Below are positions 13,431 through 25,800 of a stretch of DNA of 64,000 nucleotides, piece after piece. The stretch is from positions 14,928,063 to 14,992,062 of the forward strand of contig NC_133063.1 of the NCBI RefSeq assembly GCF_048771995.1, written 5' to 3'. The notes below the pieces were generated by a model. The model had not been told where the DNA came from and searched no databases. It was given only the letters and a program-made list of their open reading frames with translations. Numbering within the stretch: the first letter of the stretch is position 1; each line of letters opens with the position of its first letter. The stretch comes from Taeniopygia guttata. Lineage: Eukaryota > Chordata > Aves > Passeriformes > Estrildidae. The translations under genes were made by a program, and so were the position numbers.

Positions 13431-13680
13431 AGGGGCCCCAGACGAGCAGTAGTTGTTCAGCTGTAGTCCTGTCTCAGGCTCCTTTCCTGCATCCCAGCGG
13501 AGCCATGGAGTGCAGTTATTCTGAGCACTCAATCACATGGTCTCAGAAACATCTTAATAAATTCTGACCAGCAACACAGCCAAACACAGCTTCACCTCAA
13601 AATAAAACAGCTACCCAGGATCTCAACACAGCAAGAGAGCATCTTGTCCAGCTGAGAAGGAGGCCTGGTACCCCACAAAA
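13431..13680 (+). promoter_or_regulatory. FBP2: Putative FBP2 promoter and 5' UTR
   Basis: This is the 250 bp upstream of the FBP2 start. E-boxes are visible at 13458-13463 (CAGCTG), 13534-13539 (CACATG) and 13649-13654 (CAGCTG), and an AT-rich TATA-like TAATAAATT lies at 13555-13563. E-boxes would fit myogenic control of a muscle gene, but such short motifs are common by chance. The start ATG has A at -3. The transcription start is not determined. Confidence 0.35.
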
Positions 13681-13853
13681 ATGACCGACAAAAGCCCCTT
13701 TGAGACGGATATGCTGACACTGACACGATTTGTCATGGAGAAGGGACGCCGCGTAAAGGGAGCAACGGGGGAGCTGACACAGCTGCTCAACTCCATGCTG
13801 ACTGCCATAAAGGCCATTTCTTCTGCTGTCAGGAAGGCAGGCCTTGCCCACAT
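13681..13853 (+). CDS. FBP2: FBP2 coding exon 1
   Basis: 173 nt (57 codons plus 2 nt), ending CAC AT|GTGAGT. Human exon 1 codes 170 nt; the extra codon is GCA, giving VKGATGELT where human FBP2 has AKGTGELT, in the allosteric AMP-binding loop. The start ATG gives the exact family N-terminus. Confidence 0.95.
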
Positions 13854-16800
13854 GTGAGTCCTACCTTGCCCTACTGGGAGGAAGAGGAGGCAGGGAGACA
13901 GCCACTGGCATAGCAAGGCTGGGGAGTGGGCAGGGATTCATAAATACCTTGGAAGTACCATTTTTAAGCTGAGTAAGGCCAGACCCTGGATTATCAAGAG
14001 TGGGAAGCAGGAGAGCTTTCTTTCTGGAGCATTTTAATATGGGGTGCAAGATAGACATTTAAACTAACCTCTGTTATATAATATTTTACTCTAAAATATT
14101 AAGTCAGAACAGAATTTCAATGCAATGCTCACCTTGTTATCTCTTGCATTTGTTTATACTAATCTATTTTTATATCTACTGTGAATTTGTCAAAAATCAC
14201 ACCATGATATTTTTAATGCAGAATATTTCACTGTGATATTTTCTGCTAACATCCAAGCCCTCTACTGAACTGTACAAGTCAGGGCTTGGCTTATCTTGGG
14301 AAGCTGATTTTCTGCCTGTCTGCTGTATAAGAAATGCTCTAAAGCAACAGCCCTGAGAGAAATTCCATGCACTGCCATACCTGGCTTCATTTCTCTTTCC
14401 TTCCTCAAGCAGTATCCCACATGCAGGGTTACAGGCAGGGAGTCTCAAAAGGCCCTCTATGAAAACCAACAATTTGGCATCTAGTGCTTTCGCAGATGGA
14501 ATAAAAAATGGCCTTAACAAAACTTGGAATGTACTGAGTTGTTCCATATAGATAAGTGCAATAGACATCAGTCTAAGTCTTTTAATGGTGATCTATCTGA
14601 AGGAATTCAGAGATATGAAATGCCCTAATAAAAGCATGCATTTAAAATAGAAAGTTCTTGATATGTGTCGAAAGATATTTTTCTGAACATGCCTCAGTAT
14701 GTACTTACACCTGCATGCATGAAAGAGGCCAGGAATATATTTGTGAAAGAAAGTCAACATTTATTATTTGTTCTAGGATTTGAGGTTTCCTTTCCTCCCA
14801 CAGAAACACTGAAATGTGTGACCCTAAGTGTTGGGGGGGGGGGGGGGGGGGGCGAATTTTGTGCTTCTGTTGATTATTTGATCCAAGTCCTCAATCATCT
14901 AATTAATTTAATGTCTCAGAACTATTGCCCTCACTTTATAGTGCCTAGAGAGGACAGGAGACATACTCAAAGTGAACCACAGTTTCAGTCTCCTATGCCC
15001 TTACTCTTAAACTCTGCTTTATCTATGTCATTACTAGGTGAAACTGAGCTATTTCGTCTCCTTGACTTAAAGGAAGTGTTGCTTTTACATAATTTTTATC
15101 TTTATATAGACAACCTCTGAAATAGTTTGTATCAGCAGAGAAACTGATAGGCTAGAGGTGGAATAACCTCTAACAGTAATAACAGTAACTCTTCTTCCCC
15201 TTCCAGAAAAAAAACAAACCATCCATTACATTAAGGAGCAAATGTTTATTTTTTTCTGAACAAAAAGCTTTAGATGTTGTCTCAAAAATATCTAAAGTAT
15301 CCAAGCATACAAATTAGTAACTTGCACCATTCAAATTATTGAAACTAACCATGAAATTTCAAAGTTTTCCCATGGCAAACTTTCAACCACTGTGAAAGTG
15401 GCTTGCATCCATCTGCATTTGTGCAGTTAAAGAGCTCTGATTTTTCTACTCCCTCCGAATAGGACACTGTGTCTTCTTTAATGCTGTGTTTTCTTTAATG
15501 AATTTTTGACAAATTTTCAATTCAAAAGTGAAGGAGAACTTTTTCCAAGTCATAGACTTGAGCTGTGATTGTGCCTGAAAACACACTAACTGGAAAATAG
15601 GTACTTACCATTCCCTGAAAATCATGGTCCTTTTCAAAATCTTAAATTTGGCACCCAAAAATAAAATGTCCCAAATACTCAGTACTTCTGAAAAACACAG
15701 GCAGCTTTGAGCTTTGAGAAAGACAAAAGACGTACTCCACTCCCAGCTCAGGCCTGCCACTGACCAACAACCTTCTACGGATTAATTACTTGTTTGATTA
15801 ATTACTTGTTTCTTTCTCCTCCTCCCTTTCCCCCACCTGCCCCTGCCCCATCCCCACCGCCCCCCCCCCAAAAAAAAAAAAAAAGTTTATTTTCTCTAAA
15901 TGAATAAAAAAAGCTTTTCCCTGGATGCTTTTCATATTTCTAAGATGCTCAGAACATGCACATTGGGCCTAAAGAGTGCTTCTTCAACTGGAAGTCTCAG
16001 AAACATATATACTACTATACTATGTCCATTAGTATTTTGCTAAAATTGAGATAGGAAAAAGAAGCGTCATCCTAACTCAGCTGAGGATCACCAAATAAAA
16101 CAGACCTTGATCCTGAGATACAGTTCCATATGGCAAATTCCCCAGGGATGCCTTTAAAGTCCTGATTTGGGGCTGGCAGTGGTCTGAGTGAATGTGGGTT
16201 AAAGGGCCACCATGGTACTCCGAGCAGCTAGTGGCAGAAATTATTGCAGATGCTTGCTGCACTTTCTGCTTTCTCAAAACTGCAGCCAGCTGCTTCATGA
16301 GGCTGCTGGGGAAGCCTGGTACTGCCCACTGGGCTGTAAATTCAGATTCTGGCCTGAAGAGCATCCACACAGGAGCAAAAGGACCCACCTAAGGCCTCAA
16401 AGAGCATAAAGAGCATGCTTTTATTTTCTGCAGCAGCAACAGTCTTATAATGCACCTTAGCTGTTTCATCCAAAGATTATCAAAAGGTGTAGGAAGATAA
16501 GACGAAGGAACAACCTAGACTTGTTATGGTGTTTTTTTTCCTGAAAACCTGTAATGTTGGCCTCTTTCAGGTTTCCTGACATTTTTACTGTTCTGTAGGT
16601 TTGGTATAGCTGGCACTGTGAACGTGACAGGTGATGAGGTGAAGAAGCTGGATGTATTATCCAACTCCCTGGTGATTAACATGCTCCAGTCCTCCTACAG
16701 CACCTGTGTCCTGGTGACAGAGGAGAACAAGGAGGCCATCATCACCCCGAAAGACAAGCGGGTCTGTGCAGCTCCGGCGCTCAGGGGGGTTGTCGGCTCA

Positions 16801-19800
16801 GGCAGCAGCAGGTGGCACTCTTGCTTCAAGTATGAAACCTGGCCCCGGCCCCCAAACTCAGCCCTTCCCGGGAGAATTCAGGAAATTTGCACCATTTCTG
16901 TGTTGTTTTGATTAATTACTTTCGAGGGTGGCATGATTTCAACAGCTGAAAGAGATGTGGAGAGTACAATTATTATTAAAGTTTTGCGAAGGGGAGGGGG
17001 GGGGGAGAATAATTATTTTTAAGCTTGTTAACACATCCCAAATCCTACGTGTAAGTGTACTGTTACATTCCCTGACGACCGGTGCGATGGTTTTGGATTA
17101 CATTAGTATTTAGCAAGATAAAATGAGATGAGAGGCTGGCAGAACTGGGTGTTATGTTACATGTCCAAAGGAAACACCTGACCGCTTCATCAGGCTTCCC
17201 CCAGGAGGGGATCCTATTACAGCGAGTTACTGTTCCTGCTGATGTAACCTGCCCTTTCCCGAAGATTTTTTTTCTTTCTGCCTTCTTGCCCTCAAACCCC
17301 ACAACACAGCGAAATCCTTTCATTCGCAGCAAAAAAGCAGCAAAACAAAACATGTTCGTTCAAGAAAGATACTTGCTCCCAGAATGAGTCTGTCCTTTTG
17401 CTTTTAAACAATTTCTTGCGCTGCTTGGCAGCAGAGGACTGCTCCTCTCTACCATCTATTTGTGCTGTCTGAGCAGAAACGTGTCCTCTCCAATTTCTCT
17501 GGCAGGCCCTCGGGGAGTTGTTGCTGTGCTGCAGGGCCAGCTGGGTCAGCAGTGCAGCCTTCTCTGACAAGCTGTATCAGGCACACTTGGAGGGCTAAAT
17601 GCTGACATAAAAACATGTGAGTTTTCAAGTAAAAGGAAATAATAATGTGAAGCAACGTATCATTAAATGGTTCCCTTGTCACTTCTGTTTTAGGGTAAAT
17701 ATGTGGTGTGCTTTGACCCCCTTGACGGTTCATCCAATATAGACTGCTTGGCACCAATAGGAACAATTTTTGCTATCTACAAAAAGGTAAGAGGAGCAAA
17801 TCATACATGGCATGATTTGCTTGGTGAAAGCAAAACATCTTGAGTTCACAACCTTGCCTAGTTTCTTTCTATGGTCCATTAGGTGTCTCTGGGCAAAAGG
17901 GAGCCTTAGAAAGAGTAGACAAACACTTGATATTCACGCGTGCTAAAATGCTGCCTGAATACACAGGAAGGGGACACCCAGCCCCGTGAAATTTTTAGGT
18001 GAAAGCACTTCCTTCCTCCACACACAAAGGCACTTAACTACAAGGCTCTCACCCCCGGGGCAGCTGGTTATCTCCTTCAGTGATGCTTGACTCAGCATTA
18101 GGTGAGTGTTTGTCCTCCTGGACACCCGCTGCGGGGCTGGCAGCCCTGGACCGTACCGTGTGGCCTCTCAGCGCCAGCTGCTGGGCCTGTCATGGATGGG
18201 AGTCCATAAGTATGGAGATGCTGGGGGCTGGAGGAAGCAATCCCCTACATTCATGGGGCCCGGTACATGTCTGCTCCCGTGGGGCTACACAGAGCAGGAG
18301 CTGCGCAGCCAATTACAAACACTGAGAGTTACAGTCATGCCAAGTCTTGTGATTTGTGTGCTAATCTCCCAGCAGTCGGTGTTTTTTCCAAAGCCTGAGC
18401 TCACGGTCATATGACTGTGGGAGACCCTCAGCCATTGCTATTGTGAAATAACAGTTTACAGCACTTGTGACTTCAAAGAAGTCTTTGCAGACTCAAATGT
18501 TACACTTCAAGGAAATGAAGATATGTTTTTCAAGTCTCTCACTTTTTACCTCATAGTTTTCATCTGGCTAGTCCTTGGGTTTTGCATCTCTTGTAGGTAA
18601 TACAATAGTCATCGCTGTTGAGAACATGCATCTACTAGTGAATCAAATAGTTATGGCACAACCTCAAGAGGGCTGTGGCACAAGCCAAGTCCTGGAATTT
18701 GGCTGTCTGCACTGTTACCCACACAACGGATGCTGTGCAGGCCAGACAACACTGAGATGGTGCCTGGGTATGATTTTTTTCCTGGACCACCTCCAGTACC
18801 ATGCAGTATCTTGCTTTTTGCAGTGAAAAGAGCTCATCTGTGCCGATGAAATCTATGAAATGTGCCCTTATGTTAAGCATAACCTCTACCCTTTTCAGTT
18901 ATCTCGCCAAATATACCCTAAATGACAACAGCATCTCCCAATATTTGCAGTAGACAATAGCATTTTCCTGTGAAATTATTAAATAAGAAGTGCTTTATTG
19001 ATTGTTACTAAAGGGTAGTATGAAAGAATAAAAGTGAGATATTTATTCCAGTTGATAAGTATCCCTTAAGAAAGAGAACATAATTTTAGGCCTTTTAAGA
19101 TTCATGAATAACATTTTTTGAAAAGTAGAACCATTGTGATTCCAAAGGATGAACCTTAGCATCTACCAGTTCTGAGATGAGCTCTTGACTGATTTTCTCA
19201 CCATGTCTCACTTTAACTTCATTCACTTTAACATTCAGTGTGCCTTTCCAATGGCACACTCTCCAAAGCAGAAACATTTGGCTTATTTTAGGAAAAAACC
19301 AAAACAGATAATAAGCACTCTTACAGAAAAGCCAGACTTGGACAATACATTTCAATCCTGAAAACGGTTGTCTAATTGCTCCCAATCCAGAGCTTCCACC
19401 ACAGTGGGAGGGGACATTTCATCATGTCAGAAAAGCACTCTATCAGTTTCTTAGAAAAACCCATAAGGAAATAAATACTATCTCATCTTATTTAATTTTT
19501 CACCTGGCCTTTGCTTTCTGAGACCAGGGTGGTGCAGTTGAAAATCAGAAACATCAGAAAAGGGGGGCTTAGGGAGGAGCCTTGCTGAATCAGCTGCTGC
19601 CACTGAGAGACTCTCAACTGCCAAAATGTCTAAGATGTGGTGACAATTAATGCTTTTTACTTGGGTTCTTCCCAGGTTTTCATGTCACTGAGCTAAATCT
19701 ACAATCCTTAAGTCATACTGCACAAATATGCTATGAAACTCTCTTGCTTTGTTTCATTTTGGTTTTAATTTATAACTTTGCCCAATGCCTCTGATGGATT

Positions 19801-22800
19801 TTATTTGCTACCCTTCAATTGTCGTGAGGACAATGCCCTCCCCTTCATGTAGTCCCTCTCAGAGAAGGTGTAAGAATTCAGTAAAAACATAAAGGCTACT
19901 CATGAAACACATGATTCAAATGAAGACCTGGAAATCAAGTCATTTTAGTGCTGCTCCCAGTGCTGATGAGAATTCCCTCATGTGATGTCAGGCAAATCGC
20001 AAACACAAAAAAATTTAAACTCAGATATCACCTGAGGGTACCCCTATAGCCAAACTCTGCAGCCTTTGTTTCACCAGCCTCACACCAATTATGAGTTATA
20101 GTGACAAGAGTCACTGTAACTCATAGTCCATCTGTCTATTTTATTGTTTTGCATAAAGTCTCTAAAGGTATTTCACTACCACCATCATAGTCAAAATATA
20201 ATGGACAGGAAATCCATCTGTACATGAGAGAAAAGAGAAAATAGCAATTATCAGTGTGTACTGCCCAGCTTAATTCCCTGGTTTGTTTAACAGTACATGG
20301 TACTTGGCAGGACAAAACTCCTGCAATCCTAGCACTGAAGTATCAGCTGATCTGTAGCTTTTTCACATTTTAACTAGCTCTGCAAAATCTTTTCTCTTTT
20401 CTTCTTCTTTTTGGAAGCTAGCTCTTGGAAACACAGTTGTGAATAAGGATGAAAAAACACGTGAACTCAGCCCAACCGACTATATACCTTGAGGGAAGAG
20501 TTCCTCTGCTTTTTTCAGAATAGTCAACAAATATATCGTTTCTCAGTCATATTAACATAGAAAATGCATTTAAGAAATAGGACTGAAAGCCTCATCTCAG
20601 AAAAAATATATTTTAAAACAATATCATATATAACCCAAAGTCACGTGTGTTGTATATATACTGTATTTTAGAAAACAAACCACTTTATACTATGTAAAGA
20701 AAAAAATATTTTTTCTTTAATGAGAAGAGCATACAAAAAACTATGACAACCATAATATTCTTGAAACTAACTGTCTAAATGAATGTTTAATTCTGCATTT
20801 GATACTGAAATAATTAGTCTACTATAGACAGCCATTGCTTTTAATGGTGTGATGTATGTACCATAGGGGTATATTTTTCAAAGAGATGAAGTTACCTAGG
20901 CCATAATAGTTGGTACTGCAAGGATTGTTTTGCAAAGTATTAGTTACTATTAGTCAATTTTCAAAGCTCTGAAATATGCAAACAAAAGTTTAAACTAGTC
21001 TTCTTTCATTATCTGCATCATAAACTCCCAGAATAAGCAGCTTTACATAGTTTAAACAGACTGAATACCACATATATTTGTACATGCTATATTTCATTTC
21101 CCATGATGAGCTGGTTGTCAACTGGATTTTTATTTCCACAGAAGGACTTGGCAAAATAGTAATAAAAGAACTTGAGCAAAATGCAGTTAAAAACTGTAAG
21201 TGACTTAAGTAATGAAGTCTCTCAGCTGAAAATGAAAACAATTTGATGTGAAATTACTATCTTTATGTACCAAGAAATATAAAAACATCGCAGTTTTCCT
21301 CAAGGTGTTGGCAAACAACGATGAATGGGGACACCTTACTAAAACACTGATGGGCAAATATTTTATTTTCTACACAAGACAGTCTTCATGGATTTTAATT
21401 TTTTTAACCAGGTATTTAGGGCTAGACCTGCTGTTTCTATTTAGCTGCTACTCAGTCTAAATGAGCCTGTGCAATCACTGAGAAACTGAGTTGGGAACAA
21501 TAAAATATTAAGTCAGAGCCTGAAGAAAGGGGGGTGTTTCTTTTCAATTCCCCATGGACCACCACCAAAACATCCATACAAGACCCACCACAACTGATGG
21601 ACTTTTAAGAAAGCATTAATATCAAGCAATCTCTACCTATTTTGTAGCATCAGGAGATAAAGGCTGTAACCAGCCTTCCCAAGTACTGTTGGCTGCCCTC
21701 CTTACCTACCCCATTAGACAAACTCTTGTAAGCCATAGCTGAGGCACAGCCCTAAAGCTGACTGGAAATATTTGTACCTTGTTTCCTTGGGCTACTGCTG
21801 CTCCATGATAACCAAAGTGCCAAATCAAAATACAAGTGTAACAAATTGATTAAAAGCATGAGGTAAAATGCCACCTGAATGTTCTATGTAGAGTTACAGA
21901 TGAGTACCTGCACACATGCACATTTTACATAACCAAACACATTTGTTATTTTGTATATAATATGGTGGGCATTTGTATATAATAGATGAGCACTTATATC
22001 ACTTCAGTTATGCATCCCTTCACTAGAAGAGACCAATGTAAAAACTTGTTTCCATCATATGTTGCACCATATACCCTTTTATTCTGTACTATGGAAGCAT
22101 TTTTTCTGTAATGTTAATTACAGCATTTATCTCTCAGATATTCCCTCTGAGGGGTGTCAATATGGCAGCTTATGTTACATTTACAGAAAATTAGTATCTC
22201 TGCTCTGTCTCAGTTTTCTGATGATCCTCAGGTAATAGCTGGGGATATAATGCTAAGGGATCAGCTTTGTGGCATGTATCATATTGATTGCGTGACAAGT
22301 ATAAAATAACAAACTCTCAGCATCCTACCCCAGCATGTGTATGTACCTGTACCAAACTTGCCCTGAACGAGGGGTGTGTAACAATCTCTTGTTTTTATGT
22401 TTCAAAGGCCTGCATAGACAGAAAAAGGAAATCTGTCATACGTTATTATTGAAGTGTTGTTTTTATTGTTCATTATCAGAATTTAACCTTTGGTTCAATG
22501 GTAATTTTTCCTCAGGAAACAGACGATGAGCCCTCTGAAAAAGATGCTTTACAGCCCGGACGCAGTATTGTTGCTGCAGGCTATGCCCTGTATGGTAGTG
22601 CTACGCTGGTTGCCCTCTCCACAGGGCAAGGAGTGGACTGCTTCATGCTGGATCCGGTACAGTCATGGTTTTAATCACATTGCCACTGTCTTTTAGGGCT
22701 CTCTGTGCTTGGTTGTACTTACTTTTGTTAATCCTTGTCTCTGTCATTTATCCCCTTTAAACAATTCTTTTTTCCATGTCCTGGAGCATCCCGCCTACTC

Positions 22801-25800
22801 TTTACAAGTATATAATAATATATGAGATTGCAATACCTGCTTGTTTTTTTCCTACTCAATAGAAGTGAAATTGACTTAAATTCTTAGTTAAGTGTTTGAA
22901 AATGTCTTCATTCAAACCAACACTTATGAAAATTTAATTTGTGTCTTTATATTCACTTAAAGGAATCTGTGTTTATTTTATTCATGATTTTTCTGTCTCA
23001 ATAAGAACACCAGCATGTTCACTGCTTACCCGAGGCAAGGACCATTTTTTTGATAGCTTGAGGCAAGTGATGTTTAATTTCCTGAGTGCAGTAGTTTTAT
23101 GGCTGTCACCTAAGCTGCATAACCAAAAATTAGCAAAAGCACAACAATGCCTGTGCAATTGAACATGTGCCACTCTACAGTGCCCAGGAACACAACGAGT
23201 GTTACTGTGGGACTGTGAGAAGATCATTCATTTGTAAAACCAGGATTAAATGTGGGAAATAACATAGTTATTATTATTGTTTTATGGGGTTTTTTTTAAT
23301 TAAAAGGATGGATTATTACCAAAACTTATTGTAATGTTTATAAATAGTATCATTCCAAGTGGAAAGAAGTGGGAGATGAACTGCTCTGCTTGAGACAGAG
23401 AAAGAGAAGGTGAAATTTGAAATCAAACTGCAGACAGCAACACATGGGTGCAGCTGACCACATTCACTTTAAATTATTACACAAGACAGGCAAAAGAGTC
23501 CAAAAATCAGAAGGCAGTGTCATTTCTTAATTTGCAGTCTTATGATTTGAAGACAGAGATTCATGATCCATCTGCTTTCTGGGCTGATTGGTGTTCTTTT
23601 GATACTCTACTTCAATAGGGTTTTGTTTATAGTACCGACGCGACAGATTTTCATTAATTTAATGTAAATTCTCTGCTTTCTGCTGTTTTTGAAATATTGT
23701 CAGTTTATACACTAGATTGGTACTGAAAGAATCAAGCTGTGCTAGCATTTCTGCCATGGCTAGTGTGACAACTGTTACAGAAATTAAACAAAATTTTCTG
23801 CTGCCTGCTAATACCTCATTTATCCTGTCCTGCAGGGTCTTGGTGAATTTATTTTGGTGGACAGAGATGTTAAAATCAAAAAGAAGGGGAAGGTATACAG
23901 TCTCAATGAAGGGTATGCAAAGTATTTTGATCCTGCAATGACAGAATATTTGCAAAAGAAAAAATTCCCTGAGGTAAGGAAATATTATCACTATACCCAA
24001 TGTACCGTGCACTGGCAAGCACTGCATTCCATGCAGTCCTGGCTGATGGAAAACTATTTGAAGGTCTTCCTGAGTTCAGACCCATGTGACCCTTTCATAC
24101 CAGCTGGTCCATTTTGGATATGCATGTAATGGAGGGGGGTTTTTGGCATCCTGACATCTTTTATAACTTAGACTTTGGTAAATAAAGTCATAGCTTGTTT
24201 GTGTAAAGGGAAATGTGCCCAAGAACTAAATCTTTCAACAAAACTCTGGAAATGTGCATGGGATTTAGGGATACCCTCAAAATTTAATTTTTTAAATAAA
24301 CAAATTTAGGGATACCCTCATTTTCTAGCTTTATCTGGATGTGCAGTTCAGTAATGTGTGCAGCTGGGCATTCAGGGCTAGGTTCCATGTGCTGCACAGA
24401 AGGTGTTTGCAGGAATCTGGGTGGCATCACCTTCTCCTTCTTGTACCTTCTTGCATCTGAAAAATGCAGTATCATTCTTGCACAGTCTACTTGCATCATA
24501 TGGAGCATGAACCAACCTGTAGGCTGGGGAGAAAACCTAAACAAATGGTGTGAGGCACAAAGTCACTATATTTGGTGGTTAAAAGAGAGATACCCCATGT
24601 CTGATGAACTTCCTTGGACAAATACAGTTTGATATTAACTTATCAATGCTAGGAGGACAGGACAGAAGCTCTCAATGAGGAAAGCTGGAAGTTCTGTAGA
24701 AAGTGTGTCTGTGAAGAGTAGTTCATAATGAAATACGGTGATGTGGATTAACTCAGGATTTAAATTGGTCAGGAAGCTGTTTTTAAAGCTTTTCCTATCA
24801 AAAAAAGGTCCTTATTTTTAAGCTACTAGTTGTCAAGGATACTTGCAATATGGTTTGTATTAAATAAATGGATTCAGTAAAAACCTCAGGATGCAGTAAA
24901 AGGGAAATATAATGAGTAAGCATTTAAACTATGATAAGTCCCATGATAAGCTCCTCCTTCTGAGCTAAATCTAGATTTACCGTATCAGCTATAGCTGCAA
25001 GACTACTGACTGAATATCAAACCCTCCTTTTCATATTACCCAGACTGTAGCTACAGAAAGTCTAACATCACAGCATTCTAAATATATTAACTTTGAATAT
25101 TTGAGATTTTTTTGAGACTCCAAAGTCTGCATTCAGTTCAGCTGTGAGAGAAACAGAAACCCACAACACAACTTTCTTACTTCCTGAAACCTAATCCAGC
25201 TGGGAAAGTGAAGAACATCTGTGCTTCTCATTCTGCTGGTGTTATACCAGGCCATGTATTCAGTATAACGCACTAAGACTGGATTCATTAATTTGTGTTT
25301 TTGCAAACCACCAAAGTGTTGTTTAAAGTAAAGTTCTTAAACAAATGCATCAACCCCAGGCAACTAGAAAAAGACTGAAGATATTTCAAACTCTGTGGAA
25401 AGACCAGACAGAGGTATTTCCCCACAGGATCAATGAGGACAGCTCTATCATGTGACTTACTAAATTATAAAGTTAGGATGTACCAGAAAAAACTCATTTG
25501 CAAGCACTATTTTATCTCAAATCTGTGCATCATTTGATGAAAATCTATTGAAATTGTTCATCTAATGCAATAGATGTTGGCAGATATTTTTGTTGCTTTA
25601 AAGTAAGCAGTACAGAAGTGCATGGGTTATTTGAGGCACAGGAAATCTTCTTAGTTGTGCTGAACAGTCACATTTTTTGCTGCTTTGAGATGTACAGTTG
25701 TCAGCATGAGAAGAGCAGAGGGACAAATGTTATGGCCACAAAGCACAGGGAAGTGCCCCGCCTATCTGAAGCTTGTTATGAACCTGAGTTTTGGAAACAG

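Noticed and set aside
14665-15120. 151-aa open frame inside FBP2 intron 1
   Set aside because: It runs through a G20 homopolymer and low-complexity sequence with no family resemblance; a chance frame.
16762-16911. Open extension of FBP2 exon 2 into the intron as an alternative coding end
   Set aside because: The following exon restores the family sequence exactly, so splicing at 16761 is the main form; the extension is kept only as a possible retention product.
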